Shown piece after piece: positions 1-8,331 of a stretch of DNA of 64,000 nt. The stretch spans positions 1 through 64,000 of the forward strand of contig CAZROT010000003.1 in the NCBI GenBank assembly GCA_964601895.1. The letters are read 5' to 3'. Origin of the DNA: CAZROT01 sp964601895 (lineage in GTDB: Bacteria > Pseudomonadota > Gammaproteobacteria > Enterobacterales > Enterobacteriaceae). The notes under the pieces were generated by a model. The model did not search any database and was not told where the DNA came from. It was given only the letters and a program-made list of their open reading frames with translations. Positions within the stretch are counted from its first letter, which is position 1. Each line of letters starts with the position of its first letter. The position numbers and the translations under genes are program-made.

Positions 1-430
1 CACCGCCGGCAGTCTGTTCGGTGATACTGAGTACCCGGCCCGGCAGGAAGCTGTCTTCATACTGCCAGCTGCGCGTCATGGCCTCGTCCGTGCCGGCGGC
101 AGTAATTGCAAGAAACGCACGGCCGGCAGTGTCGTTCAGGATGAGCGTGGTGCCGGCATCACAGCTTTGCGTGCGCAGCACTTCGCCACCGAGGGTGTTC
201 AGGTACGTAAAATTCGGCTTGACCGTCCCGTCCGTCTGCTGCAGCGCGTACAGGCGCGGGTCAATGCTCTGTGCCAGCAGGCTGCGGGCATCATACTGAT
301 GGCGGGTGATACGTGTTTCCGTCGTATCGGGTGTGTCCGGGTGACGATAATACTGAATTTCGCGCACAGACTGTCCGCGATTACTCAGAACGGTGATTGC
401 AGGTGTTTTTTGATATAGGGATACACGCAT
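1..430 (-). CDS. TccC/SepC-like insecticidal toxin complex subunit C, N-terminal part (runs off window)
   Basis: An open frame runs leftward from ATG at 428-430 to the window edge without a stop, giving about 143 residues of a longer protein. An AGGAAAAAG Shine-Dalgarno precedes the ATG. The translation begins MRVSLYQKTPAITVLSNRG and contains TRITRHQYDARS, SIDPRLYALQQTDGTVKPNF and LPGRVLSITEQ. These match in order the conserved N-terminus of the TccC family (Photorhabdus, Xenorhabdus, Yersinia). In that family TccC with TcaC forms the hollow Rhs-repeat cocoon that encloses a C-terminal cytotoxic domain. The toxic C-terminus lies outside the window, so its activity and intactness are unknown. 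The stretch is visibly more GC-rich than the fab operon beside it, consistent with acquisition. It sits where E. coli has pabC, directly after fabF. Confidence 0.85.
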   Translation of the reverse strand, partial: MRVSLYQKTPAITVLSNRGQSVREIQYYRHPDTPDTTETRITRHQYDARSLLAQSIDPRLYALQQTDGTVKPNFTYLNTLGGEVLRTQSCDAGTTLILNDTAGRAFLAITAAGTDEAMTRSWQYEDSFLPGRVLSITEQTAGG

Positions 431-510
431 CTTTTTCCTGCTCGTCAGAAAACCATGCTGATTTACATTAAAGGAAGTGCTTCAGACGATTAACTGTCAG
501 TGTAGATTAA

Positions 511-548
511 AAAAGAGGATTGAGCTGGCACTGTGGCAAAATGCCAGC
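511..548 (-). terminator. probable terminator of the fab operon
   Basis: Reading the minus strand just after fabF, a 7-bp stem (GCTGGCA at 542-548 pairing with TGCCAGC at 524-530, 11-nt loop) is followed within a few bases by a T-run (CTCTTTTTT, 511-518). Its position and polarity fit rho-independent termination of the fabF end of the operon. Confidence 0.6.
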
Positions 549-594
549 ACATAAATGAAATTAGTAATCTGTGCTACCTTACTACGACACAACC

Positions 595-1836
595 TTAGAT
601 TTTACGGAAGATCAGAGTACCATTAGTGCCACCGAAACCAAATGAGTTACATAAGGTGTATTCTATGCCACTGACTCGCCTTGCTTCATAGGGAACAAAA
701 TCCAGATCACAGCCCTCATCAGGCATATCCAGATTAATGGTGGGAGGAACACACTGGTCACGCAGAGCCAGCACGGAAAAAATAGATTCTATTGCCCCAG
801 CAGCACCCAATAAATGCCCGGTCATTGATTTAGTTGAGCTTATCGGGACCCTGTACGCCCTGTCACCAAAGACTGTTTTTACTGCATTGGCTTCAGCCTT
901 ATCGCCTGCAGGTGTAGAAGTTCCATGTGCATTAATATAGCCAATCTGGGATGCAGATACGCCTGCATCACGTAATGCGTTTTCCATTGACAGCGCAGCG
1001 CCTGCGCCATTATCTGGCGGAGATGTCATATGATGGGCATCACTGCTCATGCCAAAACCAGCGACTTCAGCATAGATTTTTGCTCCACGCTTTTTCGCAT
1101 GTTCATATTCTTCGAGAACCATGATACCTGCACCATCGCCCAATACGAAACCATCCCTGTCTTTGTCCCATGGGCGACTGGCTGCCTGTGGATTATCATT
1201 GCGGGTTGATAACGCTCGCGCAGCACCAAATCCGCCCACACCTAATGGCGTACTGGCTTTTTCGCTGCCACCGGCAAGCATCACATCAGCATCGTTATAG
1301 GCGATGATGCGTGCCGCCTGGCCGATATTATGCACACCAGTGGTACAGGCAGTGGTGATGGAAAGACTTGGACCATGCATGCCATAGAGCATGGTCAGGT
1401 GACCGGCAATCATATTAACAATCGTAGAAGGCACAAAAAACGGGCTGATTTTTCGTGGTCCGTAGTTCACCAGTAATTTGTGATTTTCTTCGATTAATCC
1501 AAGGCCACCAATACCAGAACCAACGGCTGCTCCAATACGGCTGGCATTAGCCTCAGTAACTTCAAGACCGGAATCTTGCATAGCCTGAATACCGGCAGCC
1601 AGGCCGTATTGTATGAAAATATCCATTTTACGGGCGTCCTTACGTGACATGATATCTTCACAATTGAACCCCTTTACCAGACCTGCAAACTTTGTTGAGT
1701 AGGCATCGGTATCAAAGCTATCAATAATGCCAATGCCACTTTGTCCTGCAAGAATAGCGGACCATGTAGACTCTACTGTATTACCAACAGGAGACAACAT
1801 GCCCAATCCAGTCACTACTACTCGACGCTTAGACAC
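595..1836 (-). CDS. fabF: 3-oxoacyl-ACP synthase II (KAS II)
   Basis: Condensing enzyme that elongates acyl-ACP with malonyl-ACP in type II fatty acid synthesis, in the cytosol; KAS II performs the temperature-sensitive C16:1 to C18:1 step. It has 413 residues, the usual length. The Cys-His-His triad is present: C164 in TTACTTGVHN, H304 in NAHGTSTPAGD and H341 in TGHLLGAAGA, with the conserved K336 before it. It is the last gene of the rpmF-plsX-fabHDG-acpP-fabF operon, 68 bp after acpP. In E. coli pabC follows; here a tccC-like gene does. Confidence 0.97.
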   Translation of the reverse strand: MSKRRVVVTGLGMLSPVGNTVESTWSAILAGQSGIGIIDSFDTDAYSTKFAGLVKGFNCEDIMSRKDARKMDIFIQYGLAAGIQAMQDSGLEVTEANASRIGAAVGSGIGGLGLIEENHKLLVNYGPRKISPFFVPSTIVNMIAGHLTMLYGMHGPSLSITTACTTGVHNIGQAARIIAYNDADVMLAGGSEKASTPLGVGGFGAARALSTRNDNPQAASRPWDKDRDGFVLGDGAGIMVLEEYEHAKKRGAKIYAEVAGFGMSSDAHHMTSPPDNGAGAALSMENALRDAGVSASQIGYINAHGTSTPAGDKAEANAVKTVFGDRAYRVPISSTKSMTGHLLGAAGAIESIFSVLALRDQCVPPTINLDMPDEGCDLDFVPYEARRVSGIEYTLCNSFGFGGTNGTLIFRKI

Positions 1837-1904
1837 CTTTGTCCTCCAGAGGGAAAAGACTTCTGGACAAAAAATGAGGCGATCGAATGATCGCCTGGAT
1901 ATGT

Positions 1905-2150
1905 TTATTTGTTATCAGTATTTTTATGATTATCAATATAATTAATGGCATGCTGAACCGTCGTGATCTTTTCAGCTTCTTCATCCGGGATTTCGATGCC
2001 AAATTCATCTTCCAGCGCCATAACCAGTTCAACGGTATCAAGGGAATCTGCACCGAGATCATCCACAAAAGACTTGTCGTTTTGCATGTCTTCTTTTCTG
2101 ACACCAAGTTGTCCAGCGATGATTTCCTTAATTTTGTCTTCAATACTCAT
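1905..2150 (-). CDS. acpP: acyl carrier protein
   Basis: Small acidic carrier of acyl chains for fatty acid, phospholipid and lipid A synthesis. It has 81 residues, slightly longer than the E. coli protein because of a C-terminal tail (NHKNTDNK). The phosphopantetheine site is Ser36 in LGADSLDTVELVMALE, followed by the conserved acidic recognition helix II. It lies between fabG and fabF as in E. coli. The 148-bp gap to fabG (2151-2298) could hold a separate acpP promoter, as known in E. coli, but no clear element was assigned. Confidence 0.97.
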   Translation of the reverse strand: MSIEDKIKEIIAGQLGVRKEDMQNDKSFVDDLGADSLDTVELVMALEDEFGIEIPDEEAEKITTVQHAINYIDNHKNTDNK

Positions 2151-2298
2151 GCTTTTAAATTTCCTATTAACGCTCGCTTACGCGATGGTTTTCATAGTTT
2201 ATAAAATGTTGAAAAATATGCAACTAAATCGCAGTGAGTAAAACCACGATTTTTTATTTTTTTTTTACCTCAAATAATGCAAATACGTCCTCCAATGC

Positions 2299-3042
2299 TC
2301 AAACCATATACATACCACCATTGACATGTAATGTTTCACCCGAGATATAACCAGCTTCCGATGAGGCCAGAAACGCAACTGCGCTGGCAATTTCTTTATC
2401 TTCTCCCAAGCGGTTAGCCGGTATCCGGGCTAAAATGCCTGCACGTTGCTCATCTGTCAACACTCGGGTCATATCTGTTTCAATAAAACCAGGCGCCACT
2501 ACATTAACCGTAATACCTCGTGAAGCGACTTCATGGGCCAGAGATTTGCTAAAACCAATCACGCCCGCTTTGGCTGCAGCATAATTTACCTGACCTTTAT
2601 TCCCTGTTGCGGCCACAACAGAACCGATGGTAATAATGCGACCAAAGCGTTTTTTTATCATGGTACGTATTACCGCTCTCGAAAGATGAAAAACAGAGGT
2701 CAAATTGGTATCAATAATTGCCTGCCATTCATCATCTTTCATGCGTATAAACAAATTGTCCTGCGTAATAGCGGCATTATTCACTAAAATATCCACACCA
2801 CCAAACTCAGTATGAATAGTTGCCATAAGGGTCTCAATCGAAGCAGGATCGACAACGTTTAATACCATGCCCTTACCATTGCTACCATTGCTATCCAACC
2901 AGCTACTGATAGCCTGCGCACCCTGCTTACTGGTTGCCGTACCTATAACGCATGCCCCCCGGCTAGCGAGTAACTCTGCAATAGCACGACCTATTCCACG
3001 GCTCGCACCGGTAACCAGTGCGATTTTTCCTGAAAAATCCAT
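2299..3042 (-). CDS. fabG: 3-oxoacyl-ACP reductase
   Basis: NADPH-dependent short-chain dehydrogenase/reductase catalysing the first reduction of each fatty acid elongation cycle. It has 247 residues. The nucleotide-binding TGASRGIG is at residues 11-18 and NNA at 88-90. The catalytic Ser141, Tyr154 and Lys158 appear in ITIGSVVAATG and VNYAAAK. A short insertion near residues 51-57 (SNGSNGKG) accounts for the extra three residues relative to the E. coli enzyme. It lies 20 bp downstream of fabD. Confidence 0.97.
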   Translation of the reverse strand: MDFSGKIALVTGASRGIGRAIAELLASRGACVIGTATSKQGAQAISSWLDSNGSNGKGMVLNVVDPASIETLMATIHTEFGGVDILVNNAAITQDNLFIRMKDDEWQAIIDTNLTSVFHLSRAVIRTMIKKRFGRIITIGSVVAATGNKGQVNYAAAKAGVIGFSKSLAHEVASRGITVNVVAPGFIETDMTRVLTDEQRAGILARIPANRLGEDKEIASAVAFLASSEAGYISGETLHVNGGMYMV

Positions 3043-3062
3043 GTAATCCTCTTTATTATCGC

Positions 3063-3983
3063 TTACAGCGCATCATTCAGCCCGGCTGGGGTATTAATTG
3101 ATATCGCATCTACCGCTGCGTTAATACGCCGGGTCAGGCCAGTGAGTACACTGCCAGGGCCCGCTTCTACTACCTTTTTTATTCCGATGTTAGCAATATA
3201 GTCGATACTTTCAACCCAACGCACTGGGTTATAAAGCTGGCGGACTAATGCGTTGCGGATAGCAGCGGCTGTATTTGCAATTTTTACATCAACATTGTTG
3301 ACTATCGGGCATTCAGGAGAATTGATATTCACTTTTTCCAGTACGACAGCCAGTTCATCAGCGGCCGGTTTCATCAGTGCACAATGGGAAGGCACACTCA
3401 CCGGCAAAGTTATCACCCGTGCTCCTGCTTCCCTGCAGGCCAATTCAGCACGCTTCACCGCTTCTTTATGGCCAGCAATAACCACCTGACCCGGAGCATT
3501 GAAATTCACCGGAGCAACAATCTGGTAGCCAGCTGATTCACTACAGGCTTTCATAACCGCCTCATTATCCAGCCCTATAATTGCAGACATGGCGCCCGTG
3601 CCTTCAGGCATAGCTGCCTGCATTAGTTGACCACGCAGCTCAACCAGGCTCACTGCCTGGTGAAAATCCAGTGCTCCCGCACACACCAGCGCAGAGTATT
3701 CTCCTAAGCTGTGTCCCGCCATAATTTCTGGTTTTTTTTCATGCTGCTGACACCAGACACGCCATATAGCCACAGACGCTGCCAGAAGCGCAGGCTGAGT
3801 TTTCCACGTTTTATTTAATTCTTGCGCAGGGCCCTGTTGAACCAGGGACCACAAATTGTAATTTAACACTGATGACGCTTCTTCGAAGGTTTCTTCAACA
3901 ATCGAATATTGTGCTGCCAGGTCTGCTAACATACCGAGCGACTGAGATCCCTGACCCGGAAATACCATTGCAAATTTCAACAT
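3063..3983 (-). CDS. fabD: malonyl-CoA:ACP transacylase
   Basis: Transfers malonyl from CoA to ACP to supply the fatty acid elongation donor. It has 306 residues. The N-terminal MVFPGQGSQSLGML, the nucleophile Ser92 in AGHSLGEYSA and a conserved His in VSVPSHCALM are present, as expected for the Ser-His acyltransferase fold. It is located between fabH and fabG with 16-20 bp gaps, indicating cotranscription. Confidence 0.97.
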   Translation of the reverse strand: MLKFAMVFPGQGSQSLGMLADLAAQYSIVEETFEEASSVLNYNLWSLVQQGPAQELNKTWKTQPALLAASVAIWRVWCQQHEKKPEIMAGHSLGEYSALVCAGALDFHQAVSLVELRGQLMQAAMPEGTGAMSAIIGLDNEAVMKACSESAGYQIVAPVNFNAPGQVVIAGHKEAVKRAELACREAGARVITLPVSVPSHCALMKPAADELAVVLEKVNINSPECPIVNNVDVKIANTAAAIRNALVRQLYNPVRWVESIDYIANIGIKKVVEAGPGSVLTGLTRRINAAVDAISINTPAGLNDAL

Positions 3984-3999
3984 GCAATTTTCCTGCTAA

Positions 4000-4938
4000 T
4001 CAAAAATAAAGTAATGCAGACCCCCAGGCAAAACCACCGCCAAAGGCCTCAAGCAAAAGAAGCTGACGACGTTTAATACGTCCGTCACAAACCGCTTCAT
4101 CCAGCGCTGCAGGTACTGAAGCTGCAGAAATATTGCCATGGCGTTCTAATGTCACTATCACCTGTTCCATGCCCATGCCCAGCCTCCTGGCTGTTGCACT
4201 AATAATACGCAGATTAGCCTGATGAGGTATAAGCCAGTCGAGCTGTGAGTTTTTCAATCCATTCGCCTGCAGAGTTTCATCAACAACGTTAGCAAGCTCA
4301 TTGACGGCAACTTTAAAAACCTCATTGCCTTTCATGGTGACAACAGCGGATTGATTCTGATAAGGCAATGCCAGCAAATCACCGTAGCTACCGTCTGCAT
4401 GTAAGTGAGTAGAAAGAATACCAGGCTCTTCTGATGCGCCTAATACCACAGCACCAGCGCCATCACCAAACAAAATAATAGTACCACGATCTTCTGGTGA
4501 TAAGGTGCGTGATAATATGTCAGAGCCCACCACAATGGCATAACGTACGGCACCGCTTTTAATGTACTGATCGGCAACGCTGAGCGCATAAATGAAACCC
4601 GCACAGGCAGCAGCCACATCAAATGAAGCGGCATCTTTAATACCCAAAAGGTGCTGTATCTGACAGGCTGAACTTGGGAAGGCATGGCTGGAAGTCGTAG
4701 TAGCAACTATTATCAATCCCACATCATCTTTATCTATGCCCGCCATCATCAGGGATTTTCTGGCGGCATCACAACCCATGGTCGCTACTGTCTCTGATTG
4801 TGCAGCAATACGCCGCTCACGAATACCTGTCCGGCTGACAATCCATTCATCGGACGTATTTACCATTTTTTCTAAATCTGCATTAGTGCGTACCTGTGCG
4901 GGTAAATAACTTCCCGTACCCAGAATTTTTGTATACAT
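4000..4938 (-). CDS. fabH: 3-oxoacyl-ACP synthase III (KAS III)
   Basis: Initiates type II fatty acid synthesis by condensing acetyl-CoA with malonyl-ACP. It has 312 residues. The thiolase-fold Cys-His-Asn triad is visible: C112 in VAAACAGFIYAL, H239 in LIPHQANLRI and N269 in RHGNISAASVP. The Met start gives the canonical MYTKILGTGSYLP. It lies 15 bp downstream of plsX. Confidence 0.97.
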   Translation of the reverse strand: MYTKILGTGSYLPAQVRTNADLEKMVNTSDEWIVSRTGIRERRIAAQSETVATMGCDAARKSLMMAGIDKDDVGLIIVATTTSSHAFPSSACQIQHLLGIKDAASFDVAAACAGFIYALSVADQYIKSGAVRYAIVVGSDILSRTLSPEDRGTIILFGDGAGAVVLGASEEPGILSTHLHADGSYGDLLALPYQNQSAVVTMKGNEVFKVAVNELANVVDETLQANGLKNSQLDWLIPHQANLRIISATARRLGMGMEQVIVTLERHGNISAASVPAALDEAVCDGRIKRRQLLLLEAFGGGFAWGSALLYF

Positions 4939-4953
4939 GTATTATCAGTCACC

Positions 4954-5976
4954 CTAACCCAAGACCATTTCCAGGCGAGCAGCAATCCTGTCAGGAACCT
5001 GCCGCCTCACCGTCTGCACAGCCTGCTCTATCGCAACTGCAAATGCGTTTTTATTTGCAGAACCATGGCTTTTGATAACAACTCCCTGTAATCCTAACAG
5101 GCATGCGCCATTATATTGATCAGGGTTCAACGGACCGAACTGTTTTATCATTCGCTTTTCTAACCAGTATCCCGGTAGTCTTGCCCACCACGATTGTTTA
5201 TTTTTTTTAGACGCTGATTCTAAAAACGATATAAAAACCCTTATCACTCCTTCCAGGGTTTTCAAGGTAACATTGCCTGTAAAGCCGTCACAAACCATAA
5301 CATCAGCTTTTCCAGTAAGTAAATCATTTGCTTCCAGATAGCCAATATAATTAACAGCCCTGATATTCTTCAACGCCACTGCAGCAGCACGAATGTTATC
5401 CAACCCTTTAGTTTCTTCTTCACCAATATTCAGTAACGCTACACGAGGGTGAATAATACCCAGCACTTCTTCAGCTACCACGGAGCCCATAATAGCAAAC
5501 TGTGTTAATAGCTTACTGTCACATTCCGCATTTGCGCCCAAATCCAGCACAACCATTTTACCACCGTACTGGTTAGGGAGCATGGCCATTAATCCAGGGC
5601 GCTCTATACCTTCCAGAGGCTTGACTACCATTTTTGCAAGGCCCATTAATACCCCGGTATTCCCTGCACTGACACAAGCCTGTGCACTACCATTTTTAAT
5701 CAATTCAAGGGCAATGCGCATGGAGCTGCCATGGCTGTTACGGATGGCTGTGGAAAGCTTAATATCATTAACAACATGCTCAGCAGGAATAACCTGCAAT
5801 CTTCCCAATAATAAAGGATCAGCTTTAGCTAATAACGGAATGATAATGTCGGGGTCTCCGACCAAAAGAAGCTTTAATTGCATATCGTTTGCGAGTGCCT
5901 GCAACGAAGCAGGCACTGTCACGCAGGGACCAAAGTCCCCGCCCATTGCATCTAATGCAAGGGTGAGCCCAGTCAA
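4954..5976 (-). CDS. plsX: phosphate acyltransferase PlsX
   Basis: Converts acyl-ACP to acyl-phosphate, linking fatty acid synthesis to glycerophospholipid synthesis; peripheral to the inner membrane. It has 340 residues. Family hallmarks include the N-terminal LALDAMGGDFGP, the ASVSAGNTG-like ACVSAGNTGVLMG, and CDGFTGNV near the middle. The downstream order fabH-fabD-fabG matches E. coli. The gap to rpmF is 40 bp. Confidence 0.96.
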   Translation of the reverse strand: MTGLTLALDAMGGDFGPCVTVPASLQALANDMQLKLLLVGDPDIIIPLLAKADPLLLGRLQVIPAEHVVNDIKLSTAIRNSHGSSMRIALELIKNGSAQACVSAGNTGVLMGLAKMVVKPLEGIERPGLMAMLPNQYGGKMVVLDLGANAECDSKLLTQFAIMGSVVAEEVLGIIHPRVALLNIGEEETKGLDNIRAAAVALKNIRAVNYIGYLEANDLLTGKADVMVCDGFTGNVTLKTLEGVIRVFISFLESASKKNKQSWWARLPGYWLEKRMIKQFGPLNPDQYNGACLLGLQGVVIKSHGSANKNAFAVAIEQAVQTVRRQVPDRIAARLEMVLG

Positions 5977-6016
5977 AATAACGCCTTGCTAAATTTACTT
6001 AGCAAACATAATCAGA

Positions 6017-6181
6017 CTAGATAACCTTACGGCCACGATAATAACCATCTGCAGTAATATGGTGCCGTAAATGAGTTTCACCAGACACCTTATCCACTGA
6101 CAGGACAGAAGTAGTCAGTGCATCATGAGAACGACGCATACCACGTTTAGAACGAGTGGGTTTGTTCTGTTGTACTGCCAT
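6017..6181 (-). CDS. rpmF: 50S ribosomal protein L32
   Basis: A 54-codon gene read on the minus strand: MAVQQNKPTRSKRGMRRSHD, then a central stretch ending in HHITADGYYRGRKVI. This is the standard L32 sequence. It sits between yceD and plsX exactly as in E. coli. The family's zinc-binding cysteines are absent, as in the other enterobacterial (C-minus) L32 proteins. Confidence 0.97.
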   Translation of the reverse strand: MAVQQNKPTRSKRGMRRSHDALTTSVLSVDKVSGETHLRHHITADGYYRGRKVI

Positions 6182-6199
6182 TGGTTTTATACTCCTTCA

Positions 6200-6715
6200 C
6201 TATTTTTTTAAACTGGCTAGCAGAGCAAATGGATTGTCGCTTCCTGTTTCTTCAGGCAACTGTCCAAAAAATCTGTTAGCTCCAGATACTTCACAAGATT
6301 CAGCTTCATGCAATGGCATGACGGGTAACGAAAGAATAATTTCGTCTTCAATCATTGCCAGAAAATCGACTTTTCTAGACTCATTCAGCTCGATGGGCTC
6401 GTATTCCTGAGGTAAATCCTTTGCCTGCTTATCATTAGCAACTGGGCTAACACAGTAAGCCGCATGTACAGGGTGTTGAAACATTGCTGTACAGCGCTGG
6501 CATATCAGAGTTACTGTAAGTGCTACATCTCCTGTTATTACTACGACAGACTGGCTATCAACATCAAAAGATAAGAAAACGTTGATATCAGAATCCACAC
6601 TTACTACACACTCAGCAACACGACTAACCTGCTGCGGTAGATAAGAAAAGCGATAGCTTAAGCCCCTGGCCATGCGAATTTCATCAATAGTCAGGGGTAA
6701 TTTTACCTGTTGCAT
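6200..6715 (-). CDS. yceD: DUF177 family protein YceD (23S rRNA accumulation protein)
   Basis: It has 171 residues and belongs to the YceD/DUF177 family, which is encoded next to rpmF throughout bacteria and is needed for normal 23S rRNA accumulation. A single CxxC (C72, C75 in LICQRCTAMF) and the C-terminal NPFALLASLKK segment fit the family. The 18-bp gap to rpmF supports a shared transcript. In E. coli yceF lies between rluC and yceD on the other strand; here only 47 bp separate yceD from rluC, so yceF is missing from this place. Confidence 0.93.
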   Translation of the reverse strand: MQQVKLPLTIDEIRMARGLSYRFSYLPQQVSRVAECVVSVDSDINVFLSFDVDSQSVVVITGDVALTVTLICQRCTAMFQHPVHAAYCVSPVANDKQAKDLPQEYEPIELNESRKVDFLAMIEDEIILSLPVMPLHEAESCEVSGANRFFGQLPEETGSDNPFALLASLKK

Positions 6716-6762
6716 AGGCCACGCATATTAACTTTCCGACAGGATGGAGTCAAAGAAAAAGG

Positions 6763-7749
6763 CTATCTCGCCACATTTTTTAATAAAATTTTATCTTGCA
6801 TCGGGTTACGTAACATCGCTAAACAAGCGTGTAACTGTCTGCTCATTGGCGCTTCAATATACAGTGTTTCACCATTAGCAGGATGCTCAAAACGCAACGC
6901 GGCTGCATGCAAAAAAAGGCGGTTCAGCCCGGTGTCTTTCAATAATTTATCGAATTCATGATCACCATAACGATCATCAAAAGCAATCGGATGCCCGGCA
7001 TGCAACGCATGTACACGTATTTGATGCGTTCTTCCCGTAACAGGCATGGCTTTTACTAACGTGGCATGACCAAAATACTCTTCAACCTTAAAATGCGTCT
7101 CTGCAGGTTTACCCTGGCTGCTTACCAGCACCCTTTTTTTAGCATTTCCCTGCAGTGTATTTTCCATCAAGGGTGCTTGCATAACCATAGAATCTGGCTG
7201 CCACTGGCCTTTAACCAGCGCCAGATAATTTTTCTGCATTTTTTTAAGTCGTAACTGTTCATGTAAAGCACGCAAAGCCGAACGTCGCTTTGCAATTAAC
7301 AATACCCCTGAGGTCTCACGATCAAGACGATGCACTAGTTCGAGAAATCGCGCCTGCGGGCGTAGTGCTCGTAAAGCTTCAATAACACCAAAGCTCAGCC
7401 CACTGCCTCCGTGCACTGCAGTACCTGAAGGTTTATTCAACACAAGGATATGATCGTCTTCAAACAGGATACAATCAGCCAGTACGGCAACTCTGTCGAG
7501 TTTCACGGATACCGGGATATCAGGACAGCTAACGCAAACAGGAGGTATGCGTACGATATCACCTTCTGCAAGCTTATATTCCGGCTTAATGCGCCTTTTA
7601 TTAATACGCGCCTCGCCTTTACGCAGCATACGATAAATCACACTTTTCGGAACACCTTTCAACCTGGCAAGCAGAAAATTGTCGATCCGTTGACCAGTTT
7701 CATCAAAAGATATTACAACTGATTGTACAGCGAGGGTATTTTTTTTCAT
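6763..7749 (-). CDS. rluC: 23S rRNA pseudouridine(955/2504/2580) synthase
   Basis: Isomerises three uridines in 23S rRNA. The translation has an S4-like N-terminal RNA-binding domain (RIDNFLLARLKGVPKSVIYR) and a RluA-type catalytic domain with the nucleophile Asp143 in HRLDRETSGVLL. I chose the internal Met at 7747-7749 (MKKNTLAVQS, 328 aa) because the E. coli protein (319 aa) starts at the equivalent place. An in-frame Met 12 codons upstream would add an unconserved extension. It is divergent from rne, as in E. coli. Confidence 0.95.
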   Translation of the reverse strand: MKKNTLAVQSVVISFDETGQRIDNFLLARLKGVPKSVIYRMLRKGEARINKRRIKPEYKLAEGDIVRIPPVCVSCPDIPVSVKLDRVAVLADCILFEDDHILVLNKPSGTAVHGGSGLSFGVIEALRALRPQARFLELVHRLDRETSGVLLIAKRRSALRALHEQLRLKKMQKNYLALVKGQWQPDSMVMQAPLMENTLQGNAKKRVLVSSQGKPAETHFKVEEYFGHATLVKAMPVTGRTHQIRVHALHAGHPIAFDDRYGDHEFDKLLKDTGLNRLFLHAAALRFEHPANGETLYIEAPMSRQLHACLAMLRNPMQDKILLKNVAR

Positions 7750-8331
7750 GGCTGCTATTTTAATACATGCCCTAAAAAATAGCACATTTTTTGTCGTTAA
7801 TGCCTGCTTTTAATATTACGTTTTTGTATTGTTTAAACAGGCAAATATTCATCATTTCTGCAGAAACAGTAACTCCTGACAGAAAAATCTTAATGCACTC
7901 AGATAAAAGTCACCTTGCTATAACAGCCTCAGCAATGGAATAATAGCCATTAATTCTCGCATCGCATCCCATTAAATTTTAGCTGGGAAGATTGCTGAAT
8001 TATTTATAACCTGTGTGAGTACCTAAAACGCAGCAGTGGCGTAAGACGTAATGTAAAACCAGGCAATTAACGAGTTACAGGTTATAACCTGACCGAACAA
8101 ATGAACTTACTTGTGCTGTTTGTTAAAAGTGACCCTCCATGAGGAAGCACTGTATTTTCTAAAAAATAATACAGGCTCACCGACGCCGATCGTGTCCTCT
8201 TTTTTGCAAATAGGTCAGCATAAAAATTAACGGTTCTGCTAAAAATTGGATTATCAGTTTAGCGGGTCAAAAAGGTTATTTCGTCTGCAACTCTACTAAC
8301 TTAATGTAAAAATAATGAGTAAGTTGAATTT
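7750..8331. promoter_or_regulatory. rluC-rne divergent promoter region and long rne 5' leader
   Basis: This 582-bp non-coding interval separates divergent rluC and rne. In E. coli the rne mRNA has a structured 5' leader of about 360 nt through which RNase E autoregulates, so a similar leader is expected here (inference). A perfect 14-bp palindrome CAGGTTATAACCTG lies at 8078-8091. The rne start is preceded by GAGTAAGTTGAATTT. No open frame with coding character was found. Confidence 0.6.
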
